From Kaistia adipata DSM 17808 (GTDB taxonomy: Bacteria > Pseudomonadota > Alphaproteobacteria > Rhizobiales > Kaistiaceae), in NCBI RefSeq assembly GCF_000423225.1, contig NZ_AUHO01000010.1, positions 62,001 through 126,000 of the forward strand: a stretch of DNA of 64,000 bases. The letters are read 5' to 3'. Below are positions 45,900 to 54,911 of this stretch, piece by piece (within the stretch, counting starts at the first letter, position 1; each line of letters opens with the position of its first letter). Made by a program: the position numbers and the translations under genes. A model generated the notes under the pieces. That model saw only the letters and a program-made list of their open reading frames with translations, had not been told where the DNA came from and ran no database searches.

Positions 45900-47277
45900 A
45901 AACCGCCCGTTTCGGGCCCGCGAATCCGGGCCGCGAAGGGCGTCGCCGCCCCCGCGCGGGGCCGGCGCGGGTCAGGGTGAGCCGGCCCGGAGCGCGGCGT
46001 CGATCCCGGGAGGCAGGCCGCCGTCGGATTCGGCCCGGCAGCATGGCTTCCCGTCGCTCCAGGATCGTTCGTGCCGCCCGAGGCGCGCCGCGCCGAGCGA
46101 CTCCCGCTCCGTGGAAGCAGGCTGGCACGGGGCGCCCCGTCCTGACGGGCGGGCGACCGTTCGATCGCGGGTCTCCGCCTCGCCGTCCGGGAATCGGGGT
46201 GTCGAGGCTCCGGATCCGGGTCGGGCGACCTGGGACCGGCCCCCTACATCGAGAACGCCGGCGGCGGTCATCGCCGGTGGCGGCGCCTGCCGGCGATCGA
46301 GACTTCAGCCCGGCCAGTCCGGGACGGCCCTTTTGCGGGGGGGGGGGCGCATCGAAGACGGGCGGCGTGTCCGCTCTCCTGGCCTGATGCTTCACCGGGA
46401 CGGAGGGCGGCGAGTCCGTCGACTGGGCCGCCTGTCGCAGGTTCCGCTGGCGCGGTTGGATCGAGCATTCGCCCCCGACGCTTCCGGGCGGCCTTTCGGC
46501 GCAGGCATCGGGCGCGTCGAACACGTGCGGCGGACCGGCCATCCCGGGTCGATGCCTCGGCCGGTGGGAGCGTGATTGTCGCCGGGGCAGCCGTCTGTCG
46601 TCTCGTCCTCGCCGCGCGGCGGCCCATTCGCATCCCGCTGGATCGAGACTTCAGTCTGGCCGCTTCCGGTCGGACCGCGTCGGACGCGGAGCCGTCGGAG
46701 GCTCGCGGCGGGTCGGCTCAATCAAACGCTTCGGGGAGAGGGCGGCGTGACTGTCGAGGGGCAGCCGCTTGTCGCGGTTCCCATTCTCGCCACGCGGCGG
46801 GCCGATCGCGCCAGGGTTGGATCGAGAGGTTCTGGCCAGATCGCGCAGTCGTCCGGTGTCGGCATGTCGGGCGCGGAGCTGTCGGTCGATGCGGGCTGCT
46901 CCCGGCCTGGCGGGAGGCTTGGGCCGGAGGGGTGGCGTATCCGCCGGCGGGGCGAGCCGGCTGTTTCGGATTGGGGGCCTCGAAGTCGGCGGGCCGATCG
47001 CGCCAGGGTTGGATCGAGATCTTTGGCTTGGCCGCTTCGGGCCGACCGGCGCCGGCCGGTCGGACGAATGCCATCGGCCGGCATGCGGCGTGCCCGCCGG
47101 CCCGGTTGGAAACCGGATAGCCCTGCCGGCGCGCTTCCGGGCGCGATCGAGGCTGGCGTGGCCGGATCGTCACGGGGCGGCCATCTCCGTCCACAAGCCG
47201 GGGGAAAGTTCCGAAGGCCCTTGTCATCCCGCGTCGACCCATGTATCAGGCCAATCGCGCCGATTGAGCGCCACCGC
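45900..47277. repeat. gene-free region with degenerate ~180-bp repeat array
   Basis: This 1.4 kb between the rplU promoter and tRNA-Ser holds no convincing gene. It contains at least five diverged copies of a unit with core GGTTGGATCGAG, then about 16-20 bases, then CGCTTCCGGGCGGCC. GATCGAG of each copy lies at 46295, 46459, 46641, 46820 and 47012, so spacing is 164, 182, 179 and 192 bases. The two best copies (46801 and 46994) share CGGGCCGATCGCGCCAGGGT just upstream of the core. A weaker copy starts near 47104. The reading frame is not kept between copies. Several copies are followed by GC hairpins (for example CCGCGT/ACGCGG near 46675). Confidence 0.6.
46337..46347 (+). repeat. run of eleven G
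   Basis: An uninterrupted G11 tract directly after the first repeat copy and a TTTTGC stretch. It is unique in the window and prone to slippage or sequencing error. Confidence 0.8.
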
Positions 47278-47367
47278 GGAGAGGTGGCAGAGTGGTCGAT
47301 TGCACCGCACTCGAAATGCGGCATACTCGCAAGGGTATCGGGAGTTCGAATCTCCCCCTCTCCGCCA
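47278..47367 (+). tRNA. tRNA-Ser(CGA)
   Basis: A 90-base class II tRNA. The acceptor arms GGAGAGG and CCTCTCC pair fully, followed by discriminator G and encoded CCA (47365-47367). The anticodon loop CTCGAAA, closed by CCGCA/TGCGG, gives anticodon CGA (47312-47314), reading UCG. The long variable arm (CTCGCAAGGGTATC region) and the T loop GTTCGAATC are typical of tRNA-Ser. Confidence 0.96.
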
Positions 47368-47410
47368 TTTAACTTCGTGACATCGCGGGCTCTATAGTCG
47401 CTCTGCCGAT

Positions 47411-48172
47411 CTATGGGCGGCCTTTGGTGCTTGTTAGGGCGCGGCCTTCGCTGGCAGGGCGCGACCGGGGTTCTTCCTCTCGCGCCATTGTGCGGCGCGG
47501 CCCGCCTGCCGGGCGCGTCTTGCGATCATCGCGTCTGCGGCGTGGAAGAAAGTCCTCGCTGCGAAACGCCTCTCCGAAAGCCCGCTCGAGCGTATCCGCC
47601 GACAGGGGCCGAAGCCGGGGGAGGCGGCCCAGGCTCGGCACGCCGCCCATCGCGGCGATGATGCGCTCGGTCTCCGCTTCAGCCTCCCCGATGAAGGCGA
47701 CGCCCAGCACCGGCACGCCTCGCCGGCGCAGCGCCTCCAGCGACAGCAGCGTGTGGTTGATCGTGCCGAGCGCCGTCCTGGCGCAGAGCACGACGGGAAG
47801 GCGCCAGCGCGCGAAGAGATCGGCGAAGGTCGTGGTCTCCGTCAGGGGAACCAGCACGCCGCCGGCGCCCTCGATGACGAGCGGCCGGTGCGTCGGCGGC
47901 GGCTCGAGCGCCTCGGGGGCGATCACGACGCCCTCGCGCGCCGCGGCGAAATGCGGCGAGGCCGGCAGCTTCAGGCGGAACGCTTCGGCGTGGATGCGAT
48001 CGCCGCCGGCGCGGGCGAGACGGGCGACCGTCTCGCTGTCCGTCTCGTCGTCCAGCCCCGCCTGCACCGGCTTCCAGTAGTCGGCTCCCAAAAGGCCGAC
48101 GAGGCCGGCCGCGAACACCGTCTTGCCGATGCCGGTGTCGGTGCCCGTGACGACGATGCGCGGCGCCGTCAC
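47411..48172 (-). CDS. bioD: dethiobiotin synthase
   Basis: A 253-residue ATP-dependent enzyme that closes the ureido ring to dethiobiotin. The P loop is [18 protein letters not shown], the substrate lysine is in YWKPVQAG, and [15 protein letters not shown] is the second family motif. The start is GTG at 48172 overlapping the bioB stop (GTGA). The last 45 residues form a basic, arginine- and proline-rich tail without counterpart in BioD and extending toward the tRNA; the true end of the conserved domain is near [13 protein letters not shown]. Confidence 0.93.
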   Translation of the reverse strand: MTAPRIVVTGTDTGIGKTVFAAGLVGLLGADYWKPVQAGLDDETDSETVARLARAGGDRIHAEAFRLKLPASPHFAAAREGVVIAPEALEPPPTHRPLVIEGAGGVLVPLTETTTFADLFARWRLPVVLCARTALGTINHTLLSLEALRRRGVPVLGVAFIGEAEAETERIIAAMGGVPSLGRLPRLRPLSADTLERAFGEAFRSEDFLPRRRRDDRKTRPAGGPRRTMAREEEPRSRPASEGRALTSTKGRP

Positions 48173-49182
48173 CGCGCCGCCCGTGGGGTCGCGGGGCGCA
48201 TGCCGAGCTTCGCCAGCAGCGCGGCGTCCTGCTGGCGCTGCGGATTGCCGGTGGTGAGGAGCACGTCGCCGCTGAAGATCGAATTGGCTCCGGCCAGGAA
48301 GCAGAGCGACTGGGTCTCGTCGCTCATGGCGTGGCGTCCGGCGGACAGGCGCACCACGCTTTCCGGCATCAGGATCCGGGCGAGCGCCACCAGCCGCACG
48401 AAGGCGATTGGGTCGACCGGTTCGCCCTTGTCCATCACCGGCGTTCCCCGGATCTCGTTCCACAGGTTGAGCGGCACGCTTTCCGGCGGCGGATCCAGAT
48501 TGGCGAGGAGGACCAGCATGCCGATCCGGTCGGCGATCGTCTCGCCCATGCCGACGATGCCGCCGGAACAGACCTTGATGCCGCCGTCGCGGACATGGCC
48601 CAGTGTTTCCAGGCGGTCGTCCATCGTCCGCGTCGTGATGATCTCGGGGTAGAACTCGCGCGAGGTGTCGATGTTATGGTTGTAGTAGTCGAGCCCGGCC
48701 TCGCGCAGCCTGGCGACCTGGTCCGGCGCCAGCATGCCGAGCGTCACGCAGGTTTCCATCCCCAGCGCCCGCACGCCGCGCACCATGGCGCAGACCTTGT
48801 CCATGTCGCGGTCCTTGGGGCTTCGCCAGGCCGCGCCCATGCAGAAGCGGGTGGCGCCGCCTTCCTTCGCCCGCCGCGCCTCGGCGACGACGCGCTCGAC
48901 CTCCATCAGCTTCGTCGCCTTGACGCCGGTGTCGTAGGCGGCCGATTGGGAGCAATAGCCGCAATCCTCGGAGCAGCCGCCGGTCTTGATGCTGAGCAGG
49001 CTCGCCTGCTCGATTTCCGTCGGGTCGAAATGCCGACGATGCAGGCTCTGGGCCCGGAACATCAGCTCCGGCAGCGGCAGGTCGTAGAGCGCGACCGCCT
49101 CCGCTTCGGTCCATGATCGGCGGGGTTTCCCCGCCTGCGTCGCAGGCGGGGAAACCGTGGTGACGCTTGCCTGGCCGATCAT
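48169..49182 (-). CDS. bioB: biotin synthase
   Basis: A 337-residue radical SAM enzyme that inserts sulfur into dethiobiotin. The cluster motif is C70-SED-C74-GY-C77. [23 protein letters not shown] and [12 protein letters not shown] with the arginine ligand of the 2Fe-2S cluster are intact. The ATG at 49182 overlaps the bioY stop (ATGA). Residues 9-20 are encoded by a perfect 33-bp palindrome, described separately; this N-terminal part is outside the conserved fold. Confidence 0.96.
   Translation of the reverse strand: MIGQASVTTVSPPATQAGKPRRSWTEAEAVALYDLPLPELMFRAQSLHRRHFDPTEIEQASLLSIKTGGCSEDCGYCSQSAAYDTGVKATKLMEVERVVAEARRAKEGGATRFCMGAAWRSPKDRDMDKVCAMVRGVRALGMETCVTLGMLAPDQVARLREAGLDYYNHNIDTSREFYPEIITTRTMDDRLETLGHVRDGGIKVCSGGIVGMGETIADRIGMLVLLANLDPPPESVPLNLWNEIRGTPVMDKGEPVDPIAFVRLVALARILMPESVVRLSAGRHAMSDETQSLCFLAGANSIFSGDVLLTTGNPQRQQDAALLAKLGMRPATPRAAR
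49124..49156. repeat. perfect 33-bp palindrome inside bioB
   Basis: GGTTTCCCCGCCTGCG (49124-49139), a single T, then the exact inverse complement to 49156. It lies in frame in the variable N-terminal part of bioB, encoding [11 protein letters not shown] or close to it. Such elements resemble REP-like or protein-coding palindromic elements; no second copy was found in the window. Confidence 0.85.
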
Positions 49183-49745
49183 CGGCCGATCGTCCCGATG
49201 AAGCGGGCGGGCACGATGGCGGCGCCCGTCGCGACCATGGCGATGTTGATGAGGTCGCCGAGGATGAACGGCGTGAAGCCGAGCGCCAGAATGTCCTTGG
49301 CCGGCACGAACAGGCCGAGCCACGGCAGGCCGACGGCATAGGTGACGGCGAGGCCGGCCAGCATGGCGACGGTGCGGCCGAGCGTCTTGCGGCCCTCGGC
49401 CAGCGCGCCGGTGACGAAGCTCGCGGCGAGATAGCCGAGCAGATAGCCACCGGTCGGCCCCATCATGTAGGCGAAACCGATGCCGCGCTCGGGGGAATCG
49501 GAGAAGACCGGAAGGCCGGCGGCGCCGACCGCGAGATAGCCGAAGAAGGTTAGCGTGGCGAGGCGGGGCCCGGTGGCAATCGCGATCGCCATGACGGCGA
49601 GCGTGTGCAGCGTCATCGGCACGGGCCAGGACGGAATGTGGATCTTGGCGCACAGCGTGATCAGCGCGATGCCGGCGACGACGGCGGCGGCGGGGCGCGC
49701 GAGGCTGCGGGCGTTGCGGGACGCGAGGGGGAGGGCCGAACTCAT
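49179..49745 (-). CDS. bioY: biotin transporter BioY
   Basis: A 188-residue ECF-type S component with about six membrane helices. Typical sequence: [19 protein letters not shown], then [32 protein letters not shown] and a C-terminal [17 protein letters not shown]. It imports biotin, alone or with AT and T subunits not seen here. It heads bioY-bioB-bioD with four-base overlaps at each junction. GGAG precedes the ATG, and two BioR boxes lie within 40 bases upstream. Confidence 0.94.
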   Translation of the reverse strand: MSSALPLASRNARSLARPAAAVVAGIALITLCAKIHIPSWPVPMTLHTLAVMAIAIATGPRLATLTFFGYLAVGAAGLPVFSDSPERGIGFAYMMGPTGGYLLGYLAASFVTGALAEGRKTLGRTVAMLAGLAVTYAVGLPWLGLFVPAKDILALGFTPFILGDLINIAMVATGAAIVPARFIGTIGR

Positions 49746-49756
49746 GAGAACTCCAA

Positions 49757-49766
49757 TTATAGATAA
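49757..49766. promoter_or_regulatory. BioR box 1, upstream of bioY
   Basis: TTATAGATAA, matching the published BioR consensus TTATMKATAA exactly, 12 bases upstream of the bioY start. Confidence 0.85.
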
Positions 49767-49775
49767 TTATCGAAT

Positions 49776-49785
49776 CTATCTATAA
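49776..49785. promoter_or_regulatory. BioR box 2, upstream of bioY
   Basis: CTATCTATAA (TTATAGATAG on the minus strand), one mismatch from the BioR consensus, centred 19 bases from box 1, so on nearly the same DNA face. Confidence 0.8.
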
Positions 49786-49818
49786 TAGAATCCACATGGT
49801 GCTGAGTTGTGCAAGGCT

Positions 49819-49828
49819 CTATCTATAA
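49819..49828. promoter_or_regulatory. BioR box 3, at the bioR 3' end
   Basis: CTATCTATAA again, three bases after the bioR stop and 74 bases upstream of bioY; a candidate distal site for the bioYBD promoter. Confidence 0.65.
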
Positions 49829-49831
49829 AAT

Positions 49832-50500
49832 CTAGCCAACAATAGCGAAGGCGTCGCGCACGCGGCCGCCCGACGCCGTAACTGGTCGCCTTCCGATCCA
49901 CTGTACATGCCCGGCCAGCGTCGCGCAGGCCGCCTCGACCTGGCGGGCGCGCAGCGCGGCGAGAATGGCGCGATGATCGTGGTCGGTCCGCGCTTCCCAG
50001 TCGGCGCGCCACGCCGCGAACAGGAAGCGTGCGCTGGCGGCGTGCAGATCGTCGATCGAGGCCAGGAGGCGCGGCATGCCGCAGGGCGCCAGAATCAGCC
50101 GGTGAAAGCGCCGGTTGGCGTCTTCCCAGGAGCGGACGTCGCGCGATTCGTCGCCCGCCTTCGTCGCTGCCTCGGCCTCGTCGAGGATGGCGGCGGTCAG
50201 GTTGGGCGCGGCGTGGCGCAGCGCCAGCACCTCGAGCGCGGCGCGCATCTCCGCCACTTCCTTGACCTCGGCCAGGTTGAACGAGGCGACCCGGACGCCG
50301 CGGCGTGGCTCGCTGACGGCGAGCCCCTGCGCCTCGAGCCGGCGGAACGCCTCGCGCACCGGCACATGGCTGGCGCCGAATTCCTCGGCGACGTGATCCT
50401 GCCGCAGGCGCGACCCCGGCTCGATCTCGCCGGCGATGATGCGGTCGGCCAGCGCGCGGCTGATCCGCACCGCGAGCGTGTCTTCTTTGGGCTTGCTCAT
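49832..50500 (-). CDS. bioR: GntR-family biotin repressor BioR
   Basis: A 222-residue regulator. The winged helix (residues 10-75) has RISRALADRIIAGEIEPGSRL and EEFGASHVPVREAFRRLEAQG, and the C-terminal all-helical FCD domain has EMRAALEVLALRHAAPN and the metal/ligand histidines in DANRRFHRLIL and DHDHRAIL. The BioR boxes upstream of both bioY and this gene identify it as BioR, which represses biotin genes in alphaproteobacteria. It is in tandem with bioYBD, 86 bases apart. Confidence 0.92.
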   Translation of the reverse strand: MSKPKEDTLAVRISRALADRIIAGEIEPGSRLRQDHVAEEFGASHVPVREAFRRLEAQGLAVSEPRRGVRVASFNLAEVKEVAEMRAALEVLALRHAAPNLTAAILDEAEAATKAGDESRDVRSWEDANRRFHRLILAPCGMPRLLASIDDLHAASARFLFAAWRADWEARTDHDHRAILAALRARQVEAACATLAGHVQWIGRRPVTASGGRVRDAFAIVG

Positions 50501-50503
50501 GAT

Positions 50504-50513
50504 TTATAGATAT
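50504..50513. promoter_or_regulatory. BioR box 4, upstream of bioR
   Basis: TTATAGATAT, one mismatch from consensus, three bases upstream of the bioR ATG. Suggests autorepression. Confidence 0.7.
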
Positions 50514-51300
50514 TTTTTCGCGCGACGGTTGTCGATGGCGGACGGCATGTGCGGACCGAGAAAGCCCGGTGCGTGCGCCGGTTCCCTGGCAAAAGCCTGG
50601 AAGATAATGAAGAAGCTGCCGCCCGCCCGTCGAATGGTGGAACGTCAGCCGGCTTCATGCCTGCAAGAACCGTGTCGTTTTTTAGCCTCGGCTCTCCCGT
50701 CCCTCGGTCAAGGCGAGGGTTGCGGCGGCGAGTTTGATCGCCGCGGGCCGGATCGGGATGCGGGCCGGTTGACCCGGAGTTCGACCGGATCGCAGCCCAT
50801 AGCTTCCGTCATGTTCGATTTCCGGGGAGTAGCTCGCTGTGTGCGCCCAATACCTGTGCCCACTACTTGCAGGCCATGACGCAAGCTGATGACGATCCGG
50901 ACCAATCCACCTCGTGTGGAACGTTTGACATTCGATTTTCTTTCGCTTAGCGATCGATATAGCTTAAAAGCGAAACTGACGCTGAACGCCGGGGGGCAAG
51001 GGTGAAGTTCGGGCAAGATTTTAGGATCGTGACGCCGGCGGTGTGATCGCCGATGACAGCGCTCGCAATGTCGTGGATTCCGCTTCTCGCGCCAAGGCGC
51101 GGGCGGCCGCCGCGATAGGGAGGACGAACGCGCCCGGCTCGCTTAGCTCATTCTGGAATTTCGAGGTTGGATCGTCGGGTCGGCGCGCAGAGCGGGCCTG
51201 CCGATCCCTGTCAGGTCGGGCCCGTCATCGGCGGAGCCCGGGGGAGACGTCCCGCGAGGAGGATCGCGGGATCATCGGCATTTTTGTGGGAGGAGAAACC
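50514..51300. other. long intergenic region upstream of the sugar ABC operon
   Basis: No gene with a believable product was found in these 787 bases. The only notable elements are a TTGACA at 50926-50931, which may be the -35 of the transporter operon promoter, and an inverted repeat at 50942-50976. The last 15 bases hold the ribosome binding site GGGAGGAG of the binding-protein gene. Confidence 0.5.
50942..50976. promoter_or_regulatory. TTTCGCTT-N19-AAGCGAAA inverted repeat
   Basis: Perfect 8-bp arms just downstream of TTGACA at 50926-50931. It may be an operator of the sugar ABC operon that starts at 51301. No regulator gene is adjacent. Confidence 0.4.
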
Positions 51301-52380
51301 ATGCAGACGAAACTGGCGAAACTCGGCAGAAGCACGCTTGTCGCCTTTGCCATGATGGGGGCCACCTCGGCTTTTGCCGAAGAGGTCAGTCTGATGAAGG
51401 GCGTCATTCCGCGCGAAGGCGACGACCGGATGACGACGGCGGACCAGTTCAAGAAGCCCGGTCCGTGGAAGATCGGCATGAGCCATTTCGGCTTGAGCAA
51501 CACCTGGACCATCCAGATGGCGCATGACGCCGAGTTCGAGGCGAAGAACAATCCGAACATCACGGATTTCCTGTTCCGCAACGCTGACCTGAACCAGACC
51601 AAGCAGGTCGCCGACATCGAGGACCTGATCGCCCAGGGCGTCGACGCCATCATCATCACGCCGCTGACGCCGACCTCGGCCGATGCCGGCATCAAGAAGG
51701 CCGTGGCCGCCGGCATTCCGGTCATCGTCCACACCGGCCTCACCGACACCGAGGAATACACGGTCGACATCCAGGGCGGCGGCAATTACTTCGGCCGCGT
51801 CATGGGCGACTTCCTGGTGAAGCAGCTTGGCGGCAAGGGCAATATCTGGGTGCTGCGCGGCGTGCCGTCCCATCCGGAGGACATCAACCGCTATCAGGGC
51901 CTCGTCGACGCCATCAAGGGCACCGACATCAAGATCGTGTCGGAAGACTACGGCACCTGGGAATATGACGGCGGCAAGAAGCTCTGCGAGGCCTTCTATC
52001 TCAGCAATCCCGACGTCCAGGGCATCTGGTCGTCCGGCGCCGACATGGCGCGCGCCTGCGTCGACGTCTTCAACCAGTACGGCGCCGAGATGCCGCCGAT
52101 CTCCGGCGAAGGCAACAACGGCTTCTTCAAGTTCTGGCGTGACAACAAGCTGACCTCGATCGCTCCGGAATACGGTCCGGAACAGGGCGCTGCCGGCGTG
52201 CGCGCCGCTGTCGCCCTGCTCGAGGGCAAGCCGCTGCACAAGCGCTACGTCTACAATCCCGAGCCGATCACCGCCGAGACGCGCGACACCTACATCCGCG
52301 AAGATCTCTCGGACGCTTATTGGTTCCCGACCGCTCTGTCGGAAGAGAAGAAGCAGGAATATTACGGCCTGAAGAAGTAA
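51301..52380 (+). CDS. sugar ABC transporter substrate-binding protein (ribose-type)
   Basis: A 359-residue periplasmic protein. The signal peptide MQTKLAKLGRSTLVAFAMMG ends at ATSAFA-EE. The fold is periplasmic binding protein type 1: KIGMSHFGLSNTWTIQMAHD opens the first lobe, IEDLIAQGVDAIIITPLTP is the classic RbsB-like segment, and IWSSGADMARACVDVFNQY lies in the second lobe. The sugar is not predictable. ATG 51301 is set by the signal peptide and GGGAGGAG site. It leads a binding protein-ATPase-permease-permease-esterase operon. Confidence 0.93.
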   Translation: MQTKLAKLGRSTLVAFAMMGATSAFAEEVSLMKGVIPREGDDRMTTADQFKKPGPWKIGMSHFGLSNTWTIQMAHDAEFEAKNNPNITDFLFRNADLNQTKQVADIEDLIAQGVDAIIITPLTPTSADAGIKKAVAAGIPVIVHTGLTDTEEYTVDIQGGGNYFGRVMGDFLVKQLGGKGNIWVLRGVPSHPEDINRYQGLVDAIKGTDIKIVSEDYGTWEYDGGKKLCEAFYLSNPDVQGIWSSGADMARACVDVFNQYGAEMPPISGEGNNGFFKFWRDNKLTSIAPEYGPEQGAAGVRAAVALLEGKPLHKRYVYNPEPITAETRDTYIREDLSDAYWFPTALSEEKKQEYYGLKK

Positions 52381-52440
52381 CACGACTTTGGGAAGCCGCG
52401 GCCCGCAGCCGCGGCTTCCCGATCTCGCGAAGGAAGCGCC

Positions 52441-53952
52441 ATGGCCGCCCCGCTGATTGAACTCCTCGATATCTCGCGCTCGTTCGGCAGCACCCGCGCC
52501 GTCGACGACGTCAGCCTGACCGTCCAGTCGGGCTCCGTCCACGCCGTCACCGGCGAGAACGGCGCCGGCAAGTCGACCCTGATGAAGATCCTCGCCGGCG
52601 TCATCCGCCCGGATGCGGGAACCATCCGGCTCGAAGGCTGCGAAGTACATTTTTCGTCGCCGCTCGGCGCGCTCGGACACGGCATTTCGACCGTGTTCCA
52701 GGAATTCACCTTGATCCCCAATCTGACGGTCGCGGAAAGCATCTTCCTGGGCCGTGAGCCGATGCGGCGCTGGGGCGGGATCGACTATCCGAAGCTCCGA
52801 TCCGGCGCCGCAGCGGCCCTGGCGCGGCTTGAGTCCGCCATCGATCCGGACGGCATGGTGCGCAATCTGACCGTCGCCGAGCAGCAGATCGTCGAGATCG
52901 CCAAGGGGCTGTCGGCCGATGCGCGGGTCTTCATCTTCGATGAACCGACCGCCGCGCTGAACTCCGCCGACGTCGAGAAGCTGACCCGCCTGATCCGCGA
53001 CTTGAAGGCGCGCGGCAAGGCGGTCCTCTACATCTCGCATCGCCTGGAAGAGATCTTCGCGCTCTGCGACACCGTCACGGTGATGAAGGACGGCCGCCAT
53101 GTCGCGACCCGGCCTACAGCCGAACTGAACGAACATGATCTGGTGGCGATGATGGTCGGGCGGGAGCTGTCGAGCTTCTTCCCGCCGCGCGCCGGAACCG
53201 TGGGCGAGCCCATCCTTACCGCCGACGACCTTCGCGTCACGGCCGCCGCGCCCTCGGTCAGGCTGAAGCTGTATCGGGGCGAGATCCTCGGACTGGCGGG
53301 CCTCGAGGGCCAGGGCCAGCGCGGGATCGCCCGGGCCCTGGCCGGCATCGAGCCGGCAGAGGCGGGCCGGATCGAGAAGACTGACCGCGACCAGAAAAGG
53401 CAGGCGCTGCCGGTCGATGCTGGTATCGGCCGCACGCTGGCAAGCGGCATCGGCTTCGTGCCGGAAGACCGCAAGGGCGAGGGCCTGTTCCTCGATCTGG
53501 CGATCCGCGACAACATCGCGCTCGGCGTCGAGACCGGCCGCCCGTTCTGGACGCTGGCGCCCAACACCACCGCCGTCATCGGGTCGATGATGCAATCAAT
53601 GAACATCCGCGCCCGCAACGCCGACGCCATCGTCGGATCGCTCTCCGGTGGCAACCAGCAGAAGGTGCTGATCGGCCGCTGGCTGTCGTCCGGCGTTGAC
53701 GTGCTGATCATCGAGGAGCCGACGCGCGGCGTCGATGTCGGCGCCAAGGCGGAGGTCTACAAGCTGCTCAGGGCGTTTTCGGATGCTGGCGGCGCCGTGC
53801 TGGTGCTGTCGCGCGAGACACCGGAACTGATCGGCCTGTGCGACCGGCTGCTCGTCGTGCATGGCGGCGCCATCGTCGCCGAGATGGCGGCGGACGGCGC
53901 CACCGAGCACGACATTCTCCATTCGGCCATCGGTTCGCGGCAAGCAGCATAG
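52441..53952 (+). CDS. sugar ABC transporter ATP-binding protein (RbsA/MglA type)
   Basis: A 503-residue duplicated ATPase. The first half has Walker A GENGAGKSTLMKILAG, LTVAEQQIVEIAKGLSAD and Walker B VFIFDEPTAALN; the second has the usual degenerate Walker A region GLEGQGQRGIARALAG, signature SLSGGNQQKVLIGRWL and IIEEPTRGVDVGAK. This asymmetry is normal for the ribose/galactose family. It powers the two permeases that follow within 10 bases. Confidence 0.95.
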   Translation: MAAPLIELLDISRSFGSTRAVDDVSLTVQSGSVHAVTGENGAGKSTLMKILAGVIRPDAGTIRLEGCEVHFSSPLGALGHGISTVFQEFTLIPNLTVAESIFLGREPMRRWGGIDYPKLRSGAAAALARLESAIDPDGMVRNLTVAEQQIVEIAKGLSADARVFIFDEPTAALNSADVEKLTRLIRDLKARGKAVLYISHRLEEIFALCDTVTVMKDGRHVATRPTAELNEHDLVAMMVGRELSSFFPPRAGTVGEPILTADDLRVTAAAPSVRLKLYRGEILGLAGLEGQGQRGIARALAGIEPAEAGRIEKTDRDQKRQALPVDAGIGRTLASGIGFVPEDRKGEGLFLDLAIRDNIALGVETGRPFWTLAPNTTAVIGSMMQSMNIRARNADAIVGSLSGGNQQKVLIGRWLSSGVDVLIIEEPTRGVDVGAKAEVYKLLRAFSDAGGAVLVLSRETPELIGLCDRLLVVHGGAIVAEMAADGATEHDILHSAIGSRQAA

Positions 53953-53961
53953 GGATCCATC

Positions 53962-54909
53962 ATGGCAATGCTCTCGGCCCTGCTGCCCGCTCCCCGCAAT
54001 TCGCGCGCCGGCCCTTGGTATCTCGTTCTCGCCTGTCTCGTCGTTGTCGTTGCGGTCGTCTCCTGGTCGGCGCCGCTGTTCCTGACGCCCGGCAATCTCT
54101 CCAATGTCGCGGCGCAGATCACGCCGCTGGTGATCACAGCCATTGGCCAGACCCTGGTGATCATCACCGGCGGCCTCGACCTCTCGGTCGGCTCGCTGAT
54201 CAGCCTGACGACGGCGATCATCGTGCTCGACCTGCCGGGCTGGGCGATGGTGCTGCTGGCGATCGCCGCGGCGGTTACCGTCGGCACCGTCAATGGTGTC
54301 GGCATCGCCTACCTGAACGTCCATCCGATCATCATGACGCTGGCCTCGATGAGCGTCGTGCAGGGCGTCGCGCTGATCACCCGGCCGGTGCCGGGCGGCA
54401 CCGTCCCCGGCTGGATCTCGGGCGCGGTGAATGAAAGCCTGTTCGGCCTGCCGGCGGCGCTCGTCTGGATCGCCGTCGCCATCATCCTCGCCGCCTTCCT
54501 GATCTACCGCACGCGGTTCGGGCTGCATCTCTTTGCGATCGGCGGCAATCCGAACAGCGCGCTGATGAACGGCGTCCGGGTACGGCGCAACATCGTGCTC
54601 ACCTACATCCTGTCGTCGCTGTTCGCGATGGGCGCTGGCTTCTTCCTGGCCGGCCGCATCGCCTCCGGCGACGCCAATGTCGGCACGGTGTTCGGGCTCG
54701 ATTCGATCACGGCAGTCGCGCTCGGCGGCACGTCGCTTTCCGGCGGCGTCGGCAGCCTCGTCGGCACGGTGCTCGGTTCCGTCCTCGTCGGCGTCATCGG
54801 CAACGGCATGAACCTGATGAACGTCTCCGCCTTCCTGCAGATCGTCATCAAGGGCGCGCTGCTCCTCGCCGTCGTCTCGGTGCAGCGGCGCAAGCAGATC
54901 GGGCTCTGA
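53962..54909 (+). CDS. sugar ABC transporter permease (RbsC type), first
   Basis: A 315-residue inner-membrane protein with eight or more helices. ITGGLDLSVGSLISLTTAII is the conserved segment after helix 2, GNPNSALMNGVRVRRNIVL is the cytoplasmic coupling region, and DSITAVALGGTSLSGGVGSLVGTVLG is the typical C-terminal half. Pairs with the next permease to form a heterodimeric channel. Stops three bases before it. Confidence 0.94.
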   Translation: MAMLSALLPAPRNSRAGPWYLVLACLVVVVAVVSWSAPLFLTPGNLSNVAAQITPLVITAIGQTLVIITGGLDLSVGSLISLTTAIIVLDLPGWAMVLLAIAAAVTVGTVNGVGIAYLNVHPIIMTLASMSVVQGVALITRPVPGGTVPGWISGAVNESLFGLPAALVWIAVAIILAAFLIYRTRFGLHLFAIGGNPNSALMNGVRVRRNIVLTYILSSLFAMGAGFFLAGRIASGDANVGTVFGLDSITAVALGGTSLSGGVGSLVGTVLGSVLVGVIGNGMNLMNVSAFLQIVIKGALLLAVVSVQRRKQIGL

Positions 54910-54911
54910 GC

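Noticed and set aside
46572-47120. Open frames of up to 273 codons in the repeat array, some with repeated peptide strings
   Set aside because: The repeat copies are read in different frames and contain indels, so the repeated peptides come from DNA repeats, not from a conserved protein. No start region or family match was seen.
45900-47277. CRISPR array
   Set aside because: The repeats are diverged, spaced 164-192 bases apart and not separated by uniform short spacers; no cas gene is present.
47278-47367. tRNA-Ser as an attachment site of an integrated element
   Set aside because: No integrase adjoins it and no second copy of the tRNA 3' end was seen; the flanking genes are housekeeping genes. 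XerC at 25757 is the chromosome-dimer recombinase.
50540-51045. Open frames upstream of the sugar binding-protein gene
   Set aside because: They lack ribosome binding sites, family motifs and typical codon bias; treated as intergenic.
51043-51300. An N-terminal extension of the sugar-binding protein
   Set aside because: It would place the signal peptide inside the protein; the ATG at 51301 has a strong ribosome binding site and begins the signal peptide.
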